DNA of 64,000 bases from positions 62,001-126,000 of the forward strand of contig CAVSNS010000051.1 in assembly GCA_963729325.1 (NCBI GenBank), given 5' to 3'. The position numbers and the translations under genes are program-made. Numbering within the stretch: the first letter of the stretch is position 1; the number at the start of each line of letters is the position of its first letter. Shown piece after piece: positions 9,648-19,466 of the stretch. Under the pieces are notes generated by a model. It did no database searches. It saw nothing but the letters and a program-made list of their open reading frames with translations, and was not told the DNA's origin. Source of the DNA: JABCYV01 sp963729325 (GTDB taxonomy: Bacteria; Acidobacteriota; Terriglobia; Terriglobales; Acidobacteriaceae).

Positions 9648-11351
9648 AGCGTAACCACGGCGCCACGGCCCAGGGTTTTCCGGATCTCTTCAGCCAGCTC
9701 CGTGCGCTTGATTTTCATCGATGCGGTGCGAGGAAAATCCCTCTCCCAAACTAGAAATCCGCCCGCGCGTTTGAAATCGGGCACGCGACGGTTGGACGAG
9801 ACCATTTCCTCTTTGAGCGTATCCGTGAGTTCCTGTCCCTGCTCGAGATGGATGACCAGCACCAGCATCTCCTGGCCGAGATTCTTCGCTGGCCATACGT
9901 AATTCGCGGCGAATATGCAGTATTCCTTCACCGGAAGACTGTCGAAGTAAGTCTCGACATCTTCGGGGTAAATATTCTTTCCGCCTTCGGTGACGATCAT
10001 GTTTTTCTTGCGGCCAAAGAGTTGCAAATGACCGTTGCCGTCAAAGCGGCCCAGATCGCCGGTCAGCAGCCAGCCATCCACAATGGTTTGGGCGGTCAGC
10101 TCAGGATCGTCCAGATAGTGCGCCATCACGGTCTTGCTGCGCACGGCTACTTCGCCGATGCCATCCGGGTCCGGATTCAACAGCCGCAACTCGACCCCCG
10201 GGAGTGGCTTGCCCACAGTATCAGCACGGAAAGGTTTGAGGTCATTGAGCGTGATCGAAGTACCTGCTTCGGTGAGGCCGTATCCATTAGCGACAGGAAT
10301 GCCGAGATCGTAAAAGAACTGCAATGTCGAAGGCTCCATGAAATGCGCCGCCGGTGAACATGGCTAGCAGGCCTCCGCCGAATGCCTTATGCACTTGCGG
10401 AAGCAATAAGCGACTCAAATGGATATCGGGCCGCCAGCCGGTCAGGAATTTGTTCACCGCGATCAATTGATTCAGGAGAAACCGCCGCCCGGAGGAAAGC
10501 GCTTCGAACTTGGCTTTCAGTCCGCGCTCCAGATTCTTCAGCACCAACGGAACCAGGCTGACGTAGGTGATCTTGTAGCGCACAAACGCGTCACGCACGA
10601 ATTCCGGCCGCAGGGTGCGCAAATGCACCACGCAGGCGCCGCAAACAAACGGCCCGATGAATCCCACCATGAAATCAATCGCATGGTTGGTTGGCAGAAT
10701 GCTGAGGTAGCGGACCCCCGGCCAGAAGCGATACAAGGTCGTCAGAGACTTGCATTGCTCCAGATAATTCTCGTGAGTAAGAACGCATCCCTTGGGCCGG
10801 CCGCCGGTGCCTGAGGAATAAACAATGCAGGCAACATCTTCGCGACGGCGCGGCACAAATTCGGGCTCACCTTTGCGGCGAAATTCCTCCCAGCGATATG
10901 CGCCAGCCAACTCGGCCGACGGCGGCGCCTCGGTTACCAGCACGAGCGCGTTGAGATTCTTGAAGTCTGGCGACTGGGTGATCGCGCGCCATAGGTAATA
11001 CTCGACCACCAAGACTTGCGACTTGCAGTGTGACAACAATTGCAGGTGCTCGGCCGCGGTCAGCTTGTAGTCCAGCGGCACCAGCACTCCTCCGCAGAAA
11101 AACACCGCATAGGCAGTGACCAGCCACTTCGACTGATTGGTCATGATGATGGCGACGCGGTTCCCGGGCAGAAACTCGGCATCCTCGAGAGCGCGTGCCA
11201 GCGGCTGCGCCATATCCTTGAAATCGGAGTAGGTGAGGCGGGTCTTTTCCTTATCCCGGTCCGACTCGATCAGGCATATCTCGTTGGGCCAGCGGTCCAG
11301 CGCGTCTCGCAACGCCGCGCCCAGGCAAGTGTATTGATCTAGATTCAGCAT
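9644..11351 (-). CDS. AMP-dependent acyl synthetase/ligase (second of the cluster), one apparent frameshift
   Basis: It adenylates a carboxylic acid, probably a fatty acid, for transfer to CoA or ACP. The N-terminal 345 residues include the P-loop-like motif CIVYSSGTGGRPKGCVLTHEN (A3) and IDFMVGFIGPFVCGA. The frame changes at GGAF near 10345. The second part carries VANGYGLTEAGTS (A5), DGWLLTGDLGRFD (A7), LFGRKKNMIVTEGGKNIYPE (A8 region) and a Lys near SMKIKRTEL. About 568 residues are reconstructed. The stop overlaps the lipid kinase start. A 180-base gap with a dispersed-repeat sequence separates it from the ACP gene, so it may have its own promoter. The free ACP upstream is the natural acceptor candidate. 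Confidence 0.88.
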
Positions 11352-11361
11352 TAAAGCTTTA

Positions 11362-11394
11362 TTTCACCACAGAGACACGGGGACACAGAGGAAA
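11362..11394. repeat. dispersed-repeat-like sequence (CCACAGAGACACGG..)
   Basis: The intergenic stretch between ACP and the downstream AMP-ligase contains TTTCACCACAGAGACACGG followed by GGACACAGAGGAAA. From memory, near-identical strings recur in intergenic regions of many Acidobacteriota and other soil bacteria. Only one copy is visible in this window, so repeat status is recalled rather than shown. The rest of the 11352-11531 gap holds nothing recognisable. Confidence 0.35.
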
Positions 11395-11531
11395 GCATGT
11401 TAATCAGTTCATTACCCTTCAAGGCTGGCTCAAAATTAGGAGCGAGAACTGGCAGCCGAAAACTGAATTTATAACTCGTCCACGCGATAGTTGAATTTCA
11501 ACGCAGAAATCGGGAAGCGGATTTCGCCCTC

Positions 11532-11774
11532 TCACAACCTTGCCTGGATTCGGCCCGCCAAGGTGCGAAAGTCCGATACGCCCTGCAACTCGTAGTCCGG
11601 CAACTCGACATTAAAATGGTGCTCCAGCCGGGTCAGCAGATCCAGAGCCTGCAAGCTGTCAATTCCCAGCGTTTTGAAGAAGTCGTCATCGCCGGTGAGC
11701 TTCTCTCGCGGAACCTTGAAGTGAGTCGCGGCGAGGTCAAGAATTTCATCAAGGGTTTGATCAGCGGTTCGCAT
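11532..11774 (-). CDS. acyl carrier protein (free-standing)
   Basis: This is an 80-residue acidic carrier protein. The 4'-phosphopantetheine attachment Ser lies in TLGIDSLQALDLLTRLEHHF, the standard DSL motif. The flanking pattern FKTLGIDS and helix III VSDFRTLAGRIQ also fit an ACP. It is not the housekeeping acpP context: no fabF, fabD or fabG is adjacent. It lies between the crotonase gene (45 bases upstream) and the second AMP-ligase. I infer that it is a dedicated carrier that is loaded by one of the two ligases and presents acyl chains to the reductases of the cluster. Confidence 0.92.
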   Translation of the reverse strand: MRTADQTLDEILDLAATHFKVPREKLTGDDDFFKTLGIDSLQALDLLTRLEHHFNVELPDYELQGVSDFRTLAGRIQARL

Positions 11775-11819
11775 AAGAACATTCTACGAGTTCATTCTTG
11801 TGTCGGTCTGTCCATGAAT

Positions 11820-12620
11820 CTAGGGCAAATACGGTAGCGCCTCGGTGCTCTCCACAAACTTTTTCAATCCTTGTTCCACCGCCGGCTGCGTGAACAGCTC
11901 GCAGAAGATATCGATCTCCTTTAGCAACTCTTCGTATGGGATTGGCTTGATGAATTGCTTGGCCGCGATCGCGGCGCGACGGTCGAATTTCTTGAGTTGG
12001 GCCGCAGTGACGCGCGCCACCTTCAGCGCTTCGCCCTCCGCCACCACTTGGCTGACCAAGCCAACAGTCTGAGCTTTGGTCGCATTGATGCTGCGGCCTG
12101 TCAGCAAAAGGTCGCGGACCACGCCGTTCCCCAGATCGCGCTTCAGACGAGGGATCCCGCCGAATCCTGGGATCAGTCCCAGACGCAGTTCTGGGAAGCA
12201 GAAGCGCGCCATCTTGTCGGCAATAATAATGTCGCACACCAAAGCCAGCTCGAAACCGCCGCCGAACGTCACTCCATGGACCGCGGCGATGGTAGTCAAG
12301 GGCGAGGCGTCCAGCGTGTTCATCACCCGGTGAATCCTTTTCAAATAGTCGCGGACACCTTTGATGGCTTCCCTCTGCTCCATTTCCTGGGAACGATGAT
12401 AAAGCTCGCGCAGGTCGGCGCCGGCACAGAAACCGGCCTTCAGATCGCTGTAGATGATGACAGCGTGCGCTTGCTCGACACTCTCCAGTGCTGAGACAAA
12501 CCTCTCCAGTTCTTCTAGTGTCAGCGAGCCGATCTCGTTGCAGGGCTCGCGGTGTAGAGCAAGCTCGACCACGCCGTCTTTAAATTCCCAGGAAAGCGAT
12601 TGGCCGTGAAACCGGTTCAT
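11820..12620 (-). CDS. enoyl-CoA hydratase/isomerase (crotonase) family protein
   Basis: The 266-residue cytoplasmic crotonase-fold enzyme shows the oxyanion-hole segment AGFCAGADLRELYHR and the second motif AAVHGVTFGGGFELALVCDI. FCFPELRLGLIPGFGGIPRL also matches the family. The first catalytic Glu of classical hydratases is replaced in VTFGGGFELA, where Glu lies at a slightly different place, so the reaction may be other than hydration. Its ATG overlaps the stop of the first AMP-ligase (ATGA, 12617-12620). Position in the operon suggests a modification, isomerisation or thioester hydrolysis step on the activated acyl chain. Confidence 0.85.
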   Translation of the reverse strand: MNRFHGQSLSWEFKDGVVELALHREPCNEIGSLTLEELERFVSALESVEQAHAVIIYSDLKAGFCAGADLRELYHRSQEMEQREAIKGVRDYLKRIHRVMNTLDASPLTTIAAVHGVTFGGGFELALVCDIIIADKMARFCFPELRLGLIPGFGGIPRLKRDLGNGVVRDLLLTGRSINATKAQTVGLVSQVVAEGEALKVARVTAAQLKKFDRRAAIAAKQFIKPIPYEELLKEIDIFCELFTQPAVEQGLKKFVESTEALPYLP

Positions 12621-14269
12621 GAGGCTTGTTTCACCTCGTACATGTCTTCGATCTCCGACTTAAGCCTTGCTGCGATCAGATCGCGCTTCAGCTTGCCGTT
12701 CGCGGTGAGCAAACCATTGTCGATCGAGAACGCTTCTGCGTGAATGCTAAACGCACGCACCTGCTTGTAATGCGGAAGGTGTGGATTCACTGCGTCCAAA
12801 GCCGCCTGCACTTGTTCGCGAGTAATGCTTCCGGTCACGATCGCGGAAAGATAGCCACGCCCATTTCCGACCAGCACCACTTGCTGTGCGCCGGACAAGG
12901 CCTGAAGCAACTCATCTTCGATCGGCTCCGGAGCGACGTTATGCCCGGAACCGAGCACGATAAGATTCTTGATGCGCCCGATGATACTCCAGTTCCCTGC
13001 CGCGTCGACTTCACCCTGATCTCCCGTGTGAAACCAGCCGTTGCGCAGTGCCTGCGCCGTTTCCTGCGGACGGTTCCAGTAGCCAGGAAAGACGTTCGGA
13101 CCGCGCACCACGATCTCGTCGTTTTCGCCGAGCTTCATTTCGACGCCGTTGATCGCTGGCCCAACCCGCCCGGGCTCTACGTGACGCGGATCATCCATAG
13201 TACAGATCGCAGTGGTCTCGGTCAGTCCATATACCTGCAAGACCGGAATGCCCAGCATCATGAAGTAGAGTTGTGTTTCCATCATTAGTGGCGCCGAGCC
13301 GCAGATCAGAGCTTTGAGATTCGAACCAATCATCTTTTTGCGGATAGTCGGAAATACAATTGCCTTGGCTAACGCCAGCCAGACAGAATCCGAAAAGGTT
13401 TTTCGGCCTTCCTGCTGACGCATCCAGATGGCTTTGGCTCGAGTGTAAAGAGCGAGCGGGAAGCCGCCCGTCTTCCAAAGTTGTTCGTCTACGGCTTTGC
13501 GCATGCGCTCGAGCAAGGCGGGGACATTCAGAAAATAATCCGGGGCGGCGGCGCGCATTTCATTGGATACTTTGGTCAGGTCGGTATTCAGCGTCATCAG
13601 ATTGCGGCGTCGCAGGCAGGTGAGCAGCATGATCCAGGAACCCGCAAAACAGAATGGAAGATAGTGGAAAACCCGGTCCTGGCCGGACTTGCTCTCCATC
13701 AGAAGGTCGAGTCGCTCGGAAGTGCAACCTAGCATGTGGCTGATGTTTCCCACGTTCAGCACGACTCCTTTGGCCTCGCCGGATGTTCCCGAGGTATAGA
13801 TGACGGTGACCGGATCGGAGTCGGTCAGTTGCTGGGGTCTCGCGGCCGGCGCGGATTCCGTGACCGCGAACAATTCCTCGAATAGCACCTGCGGTGGTGC
13901 GTCTGCCCAGTTCTGTTTGACCGCGTCGCGAAGCGTCGCCTCACCGCAGCAGATCAATGCCGGCGAGCAATCTCTCATCATGGCCACGAGTTCTGCCGGC
14001 GCCTGGCGCGCGTAGAGCGGTACCACGATCAACCCCTCCGCCATGATCGCGAGATCCGCTGCCACCCAATCGATGCAGTTGTGCGCCAGCAAGGCACACC
14101 GGTCGCCCTTTTTCAGACCCTTGGTCGTGAGAAAAGCGCGAGCTTTGCTGACGGATTGCAGGAGCTGGCCGCCTGTGGCTATCGCTGGTCCACGATCCCG
14201 AAGTTCCTGTAGCACGGGAAGGTCTTGGGCCGCTTCGAGCCGCGTGAAGATTTCTTCGAGAAAGTTCAT
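12617..14269 (-). CDS. AMP-dependent long-chain acyl synthetase/ligase (first of the cluster)
   Basis: The 550-residue adenylating enzyme is intact in one frame. Core motifs are TVIYTSGTSGEAKGVVLN (A3), LQVYGLTETTAICT (A5), NGWFHTGDQGEVDAAGN (A7), and GRIKNLIVLGSGHNVAPEPIE (A8), with the catalytic Lys in LTANGKLKRDL. The length and the segment FHYLPFCFAGSWIMLL resemble long-chain acyl-CoA synthetases. A 91-base gap separates it from the upstream PPT gene, and it is coupled to the crotonase. Two ligases in one operon suggest two different acids or two different acceptors (CoA and ACP). Confidence 0.9.
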   Translation of the reverse strand: MNFLEEIFTRLEAAQDLPVLQELRDRGPAIATGGQLLQSVSKARAFLTTKGLKKGDRCALLAHNCIDWVAADLAIMAEGLIVVPLYARQAPAELVAMMRDCSPALICCGEATLRDAVKQNWADAPPQVLFEELFAVTESAPAARPQQLTDSDPVTVIYTSGTSGEAKGVVLNVGNISHMLGCTSERLDLLMESKSGQDRVFHYLPFCFAGSWIMLLTCLRRRNLMTLNTDLTKVSNEMRAAAPDYFLNVPALLERMRKAVDEQLWKTGGFPLALYTRAKAIWMRQQEGRKTFSDSVWLALAKAIVFPTIRKKMIGSNLKALICGSAPLMMETQLYFMMLGIPVLQVYGLTETTAICTMDDPRHVEPGRVGPAINGVEMKLGENDEIVVRGPNVFPGYWNRPQETAQALRNGWFHTGDQGEVDAAGNWSIIGRIKNLIVLGSGHNVAPEPIEDELLQALSGAQQVVLVGNGRGYLSAIVTGSITREQVQAALDAVNPHLPHYKQVRAFSIHAEAFSIDNGLLTANGKLKRDLIAARLKSEIEDMYEVKQAS

Positions 14270-14360
14270 CGATTGTGAAGGGTCAGACGTCCTCGCCTGT
14301 CCAGGCTCAGCAGTTCTGACGAGCCCCGCGGCCCCGAGGTTTACTCCTACGCGGCTCCAG

Positions 14361-15773
14361 CTAGCCGAATGCTTCCACCAATTGCTTCAACCCGTTGCTC
14401 ATCGGTGGCAAATAATCTTCCCAACCCCACTCACCTTTGCGCGTCGGAAATTCCGGATAGCGGCGCTGCACCTCTTCCTCAAAGTACACACCCATGCGCG
14501 CCATCACTTTCAAATTCTTCACCACTGTGCGCCCAATTCCTGCCGCGATCGCTTCTCTCTCCTTGCATAGCCTGTCCATGGCGACGAGCAACTTGGATTC
14601 CAAGTCGGGATCGTCTACATTCATCAACAGGTCCTCATGCCCGCGTTCGCCCATCAGGTTACGGATGCGTTCGTCCATCGTAATTCCTGCTGACGGTACC
14701 AGCGCCGGCATCGAAGTCACGATGCCGTGGAAGCGCGACGAAACCATCATGTGGCCGGCACGCAGGATGCTCACCATCTGATACATGTCGTAGTCTTCGG
14801 AGCTAAACACGGGGATTGCGCCACCGAGTTTTTCCGCAATACGCCGGCAAGCGCGGGCGTCTAGCGCCTCGGTGGCAACCAGAACCGTGAACACGCTGCG
14901 CTTCTGGCGGAATGCGCCGACCGCTCTTGCAATTGCCGTCAGATAGCGCTCGAAGGCTGCGTCCACATCATGGCCGGACTTGTGAAAGTAAACGGTGCGA
15001 TAATGACTGTCTTTGTAAGCACCTGTTGCCACCCGAGCGGCGTATTTCACCAGCGACGGCTTCACCGGCCACCAGAACGGATTGATAGGGCAGACGATCA
15101 AAACCGGCTGCTTGCCATCCCAGCCCGCGTCGATCAGAGTTTTGCGCCCGTACTCAGGCGGAAGCGGCTCGAACGTCCAGGCAGTATCGGTTCCCAGCTC
15201 ACTCGGCACTCCAAGATTGCGGAGCACCGTGCGCGATTCCTCGTTGCGCGTGATGATGAAAGAATTTTTGCAGTAGCGTCCGCACATTTTGGCGACCAGC
15301 GGATCCATGTATCCCGCCTCCGAGCCGTATCCGATCGCCAGTTTGTTCTCTGCTGCTGCCAGTCCTAACGAGCCGATGATCATGGTCGTCAGCGCATTGG
15401 CGAACTTGCTCTTGAACGCCGAGCCTTCATGAACTACTACTCCGTGATGCTTTGGGACTTCGCGAGAGAGGAACGGCGGAAAAATGTCCGGCAGATGAGC
15501 CTGCTCCGCGTCTTGAAAGTAGCCGCGCGTTAGGTCGAAATTCTGCGACATCACGCTGAAGGCAACATTATCGGCGCCGAGAATGTGCCGCAATTGACGC
15601 AGAGTCTCTTCCGGGCGCACATCGGACCCAGTATTGCGTGTGCCGTTATAGCCGGCAAACAGCAGCTTGAGTTTTTCTCCTGGCTGCCATGGTTTGCCTT
15701 TGCCCAGCATCCATCTGGTTTTGGACATCTCAATGAGGCTGCTTACCCAGGCCTCGAGGATGAAGTCCATCAT
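14361..15773 (-). CDS. polysaccharide pyruvyl transferase family protein
   Basis: The 470-residue protein resembles the polysaccharide pyruvyl transferase family (PF04230), which transfers pyruvate from phosphoenolpyruvate to sugars. Recognisable parts are LLFAGYNGTRNTGSDV near residue 40, GVVVHEGSAFKSKF, and the C-terminal MVSSRFHGIVTSMPALVPSAGI, the usual SRFHG signature. It has no membrane segment. Its ATG overlaps the stop of the reductase upstream by four bases, so it belongs to the same transcript. A pyruvyl-transferase-like enzyme in a lipid operon is unusual; it may decorate a glycolipid head group, or the fold may serve another transfer. Confidence 0.8.
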   Translation of the reverse strand: MMDFILEAWVSSLIEMSKTRWMLGKGKPWQPGEKLKLLFAGYNGTRNTGSDVRPEETLRQLRHILGADNVAFSVMSQNFDLTRGYFQDAEQAHLPDIFPPFLSREVPKHHGVVVHEGSAFKSKFANALTTMIIGSLGLAAAENKLAIGYGSEAGYMDPLVAKMCGRYCKNSFIITRNEESRTVLRNLGVPSELGTDTAWTFEPLPPEYGRKTLIDAGWDGKQPVLIVCPINPFWWPVKPSLVKYAARVATGAYKDSHYRTVYFHKSGHDVDAAFERYLTAIARAVGAFRQKRSVFTVLVATEALDARACRRIAEKLGGAIPVFSSEDYDMYQMVSILRAGHMMVSSRFHGIVTSMPALVPSAGITMDERIRNLMGERGHEDLLMNVDDPDLESKLLVAMDRLCKEREAIAAGIGRTVVKNLKVMARMGVYFEEEVQRRYPEFPTRKGEWGWEDYLPPMSNGLKQLVEAFG

Positions 15774-16907
15774 GCCGCAGACCCTCCTGCCTTGGCTGCA
15801 GGCCAGCCCCGGTACTGGTAAGAAAAGTTGCTCTCCCGGCTGAACTTCAGCAACGGGTAGCTGTATTGCGAGAAGGGGATGGGTTTACGTCCCAACTCGG
15901 AGGTAACGCGGGTGTTGTCGAAGACTGTATTCCAAACAAGATACGGCAGGAATACTTTCATCAAAGCGGCGCTTTGCGAGATGGCGCTGCGCCGATTCGC
16001 CAATGTATTCACGGTCGATTGCGAATGGTCGCTCGAGAAACGGCAGGAAGATAGGTCCGCGCCGATTCTGCGCGGCCGCCAGCGCACTAGTCAATTGGCG
16101 AAACGTTTGGGAGTCAGTGCCTGAAGAAAGGTGGTACGTGTCGTATCGCGGATTTTCCTTCTGATGCAGGGTCGCGATGGCGTCGGCCACGAAATCCACG
16201 TTCACAATATCAATCTTGTCGCTCGAACGGAATGGAAGCACAGGCAGGCCGGCCAGAAATACGAACGCCCGCACCATGTCGAACTGGGTGGTTTCCGCGT
16301 AACGGCTGTCACCCAGCACGATGCTGGGACGGAAAATCGTGATCGGAACTTCGGGCAGCAGTTCCCGGATCATGTGCTCGCAGAATTTTTTAGTACGCGC
16401 ATAAGGATCGTAGTCTGACCGGTCCCAGTCGATGGATTTGTCTTCAGTCACCACTTCGTCGTTGCGTTTTCCCGCCACGGCTACAGTGCTGACATGACTG
16501 AAACGCCGCAAACCATGATAGTGATACGAGCGCATGGCAAGCTGCAGCACTTCCAGCGTGCCGCGCAGGTTCACGTTCAGACAACTCTTTTCCGACTTGC
16601 GATTCAACGACGCGGCACAGTGGACGACCGAGTCACTGGTATGGATCAGGCGGTCGTAATCATCCCGCCCCAGGCCAAAATAAGGTGTGGTCAGATCGCC
16701 GCGAAAAATCCGCATGCTGGTCTGCAAATGTTCATAGAATCGCGGAAAGTCCATGTGCAATTGCAAGGCTTGCCATAGGCGCAGCTCGGCCTGGTGGGCG
16801 TCCGGCGCTCGGACCAGCAGGTTCAGCGACGCGCCGTGTCCATCCAGCAGATTGGCGGCGACGTGCGCGCCGATGTATCCGGTGGATCCAGTCAGGAATA
16901 TCGCCAC
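15770..16907 (-). CDS. NAD(P)-dependent thioester-reductase-like / extended SDR protein, one apparent frameshift
   Basis: This extended short-chain dehydrogenase begins MAIFLTGSTGYIGAHVAANLL, with the GxxGYxG nucleotide motif. SDSVVHCAASLNRK and the active-site YARTKKFCEHMI (YxxxK) follow. The overall pattern matches the thioester reductase / male-sterility NAD-binding family that releases acyl groups as aldehydes or alcohols. The frame changes near 15965, after ESAQRHLAK, into ALMKVFLPYLVWNTVFDN, and ends AAKAGGSAA. About 378 residues are reconstructed. It starts inside the end of the fatty acyl reductase gene (16-base overlap). It could reduce an ACP- or CoA-bound acyl chain, or be a sugar epimerase-like relative. 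Confidence 0.8.
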
Positions 16908-19195
16908 GTGGCTCCGTTGGTGCCTGTCTTGATGACTTCGCCCGCACCAGCCTCTTCCATCTCAAAGCTGCGGGCGGGACGAGCCTCCAGCGGGCGTCCT
17001 TCAATCAGAGGATACGTCCACTTGCGTAGCGCAGGAATATGGATGTTGATCCAATACTCCCACCAGTCAATGGATCGAGTGTTATAACCAAACTCTGCTT
17101 TCTCGTCAGCCACCAGCGCATGCGAAAGCTGTTCCACGTTGTCCGCCACGAAGTCATGCTCGTTGTGCAGGATAAACGGCTCAAATAGCTGAATAAGCTT
17201 TTCTACTTTTTCGAGGTTGCGTTCGGCGCGCGCCAACGGTGTTTTCTTTAGCGGCAATGGCGACATGATTCGTTGGATGGATTTGATAATCGCCATCTGC
17301 GCCGGCGCAGACATGCGGTTATAGCGCTGCTTGGAGACTGGAATTGCGTCCAGTCGCAGACGCAACCAGTATTCCAGGCCCTCCTGGGCGCGATAGTGTT
17401 TACGATGGCCGAGTGACGTGAGTTCGATCGAACGGCGCATATCACACGGATTCGTGACTGAGGTGGCTAGTTGGTATACGTGATGATTGCGCCGCTGGAG
17501 AATCGCGGCGGCAATCAAAGTCATGCCGGCGCATACCGAATCCACTGGAATAATATCGAGGCGCTTGCGTTCGTTTGTCGGCAGTTGACGGAATGACGTC
17601 CCCAGCAGATACGAAAGCGAAGCTGACGTGTTGATGCCTTCGTTCCAGCCTCGAAATGGTTCTTCGACTGAGGTCTCGACGATCGCCGGACGCACGATGG
17701 CAATCGGGAGCCCGGCACCGTACTTGCGAATTAAAGACTCGGCCAGGCTCTTGGTCAGGGTATAGGTATTCGGCCATCCCAGCTCGGTGGCCCGCTTGGT
17801 TCCTGCCTCGGTCAGGCGATTCCGCAACCAGCGTACGCGATTCTTCCGAATCTGATTATCCAGGGCGGCGCCGTGCAGATCCTTGGCTGCGTGTTCCTTG
17901 TCGAGCGCCTGCCGGCGAAGTTCTTTAGCGACTTCGGCACTCTCAGCTTGTTGCTCCGCGTTCTTAGCTAGCTCGTGGAGGCTTCGCCACTCTTGCTCAG
18001 CGTCGAAGTGGATCACTCCGGCAGGCGTGTAGTTGGGGCGTAGCGTCTCCGCTACCCGGCCATCGCGGGCTCCCGCCACGTAACACGTAGAAAGATGCAA
18101 CAGACCAGCGTGATCCGACTGGCGCACGAAATCCACGATGTGGACTGGAGCATCCACGTTCGCGGCCAAAGCCTCGCGCAGGTCCGGATTGAAGTCGGTA
18201 AGACCCGAACTATTGATGATCAGATCGAGATTCTTCTCCAGGGATTCTGCCACTTGCACACTGAGACCCAACCCGGGTTGACAGACGTCGCCCTCCACCA
18301 CTTCCACGCGATCACGCAGAAAGCGCCGCAGATGAGCACCGTAGCGCGCAAATAATGGATCGAAGACTGGCGATTCCTCAACTAACTTTTCGAAACGCCG
18401 TAAAGCCGGATTCGATTTCTGCCGTCGAATGAGTAGATAGATGCGTCCGATCTCCGGCAAATTCATCAGGGTGTTGACCAGCCAAACCTTGCCGATGAAT
18501 CCGGTCACCCCGATCAGCAGGACATGCTTACCCGCGAAGGCTTTGCGCACCGACAGCGGGCCTACTCGCCGCTCTCCGTCAAAGTGCACGATGGGTCGCT
18601 CAAGTAATGGGACGCGCCGTTCCGCGGGAATCACTGCTGACTGCAGGACCTCTCTGCTCAGCGCGAGTTCGCGGAGAAGCGAACCCGGAGTTCGCTTCCC
18701 GTCCGGACCTGCTCCAGTGATGCGGGCAAAGAACCCGCGTGGCCGAATGACCGGCTCGAGCAAGCGCCCTGTGGCGATCCCGTCGCGGAACTCCAGCCGA
18801 TTCGCGATCAGCCACCTCACCCCCAGATGTCTGGCCAGAGGGCGCATCACATGGTCCAGCCCTTGGCTGACCAAGACCGCTTCCGCTCCCGAGGTAATCA
18901 GCTCTTTGAGCTGCCGAATTCCTTCCGGTTTGAGATACGGTTGCAGCTTGTACTTGAAGTATTCCTCACCCAGCAGATCCAGACGATCGCGGCTGACTCC
19001 TCGCAACACCGTGTGCACCACTCGCGTGGCATAGACCCGGTTGGCGGCGTACAGGAATGGACGCAGTACTGCCATCAGGAAGACCAGCCCGCGGCGCACC
19101 CAGCGCTCCAGAAACGTCTGGGAGTTCCAGGTAAAAAAGGCTACCGGCTGGACCGTAGTCAGGTCTAATAGGCTGCCTTCAACCCGCCAGTACAT
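16892..19195 (-). CDS. fatty acyl reductase fused to a degenerate N-terminal HAD domain
   Basis: The protein has about 767 residues from the ATG at 19195 (MYWRVEGSLLDL); a TTG at 19234 is possible. Residues 1-190 look like a HAD-IB phosphatase domain, but motif I, normally DxDGTL, reads RVEGSLL, so both catalytic Asp are lost. The central domain is a male-sterility-type NAD(P)-binding reductase: LLIGVTGFIGKVWL, LDLIINSSGLTDF and YTLTKSLAESL (YxxxK). The C-terminal part contains FILHNEHDFVADNVEQL and WWEYWINIHIPALRKW, resembling the FAR_C sterile domain. A charged helical insert (AEQQAESAEVAKELRRQA) interrupts the reductase domain. FAR enzymes reduce acyl-CoA or acyl-ACP to fatty alcohol. It is the first gene of the operon. 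Confidence 0.87.
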   Translation of the reverse strand: MYWRVEGSLLDLTTVQPVAFFTWNSQTFLERWVRRGLVFLMAVLRPFLYAANRVYATRVVHTVLRGVSRDRLDLLGEEYFKYKLQPYLKPEGIRQLKELITSGAEAVLVSQGLDHVMRPLARHLGVRWLIANRLEFRDGIATGRLLEPVIRPRGFFARITGAGPDGKRTPGSLLRELALSREVLQSAVIPAERRVPLLERPIVHFDGERRVGPLSVRKAFAGKHVLLIGVTGFIGKVWLVNTLMNLPEIGRIYLLIRRQKSNPALRRFEKLVEESPVFDPLFARYGAHLRRFLRDRVEVVEGDVCQPGLGLSVQVAESLEKNLDLIINSSGLTDFNPDLREALAANVDAPVHIVDFVRQSDHAGLLHLSTCYVAGARDGRVAETLRPNYTPAGVIHFDAEQEWRSLHELAKNAEQQAESAEVAKELRRQALDKEHAAKDLHGAALDNQIRKNRVRWLRNRLTEAGTKRATELGWPNTYTLTKSLAESLIRKYGAGLPIAIVRPAIVETSVEEPFRGWNEGINTSASLSYLLGTSFRQLPTNERKRLDIIPVDSVCAGMTLIAAAILQRRNHHVYQLATSVTNPCDMRRSIELTSLGHRKHYRAQEGLEYWLRLRLDAIPVSKQRYNRMSAPAQMAIIKSIQRIMSPLPLKKTPLARAERNLEKVEKLIQLFEPFILHNEHDFVADNVEQLSHALVADEKAEFGYNTRSIDWWEYWINIHIPALRKWTYPLIEGRPLEARPARSFEMEEAGAGEVIKTGTNGATWRYS

Positions 19196-19466
19196 GGGGA
19201 GCTCAGGACGTGGATTGTGGTTTGGCTGTACCAATATTCTTTGTGCCGAGACTCGAATGGCTCGGGATGCCCCCTAATTGGAGGTGAAGCTTTCTATTCT
19301 AAACTGTTGGGTCAAAAGGACAAAGCGCAGAATTGACGCCTTCGGTACTGGAGAGGAAGGGTCGGGATACTGTCTTTGCTGCTGGCAAAACTAAAGAGTC
19401 TTGCGCGGGTGTTCGAGACTTTGAACTAGGACATCAATGGGAAGGTTAGTACGCGAACCTCACCAG

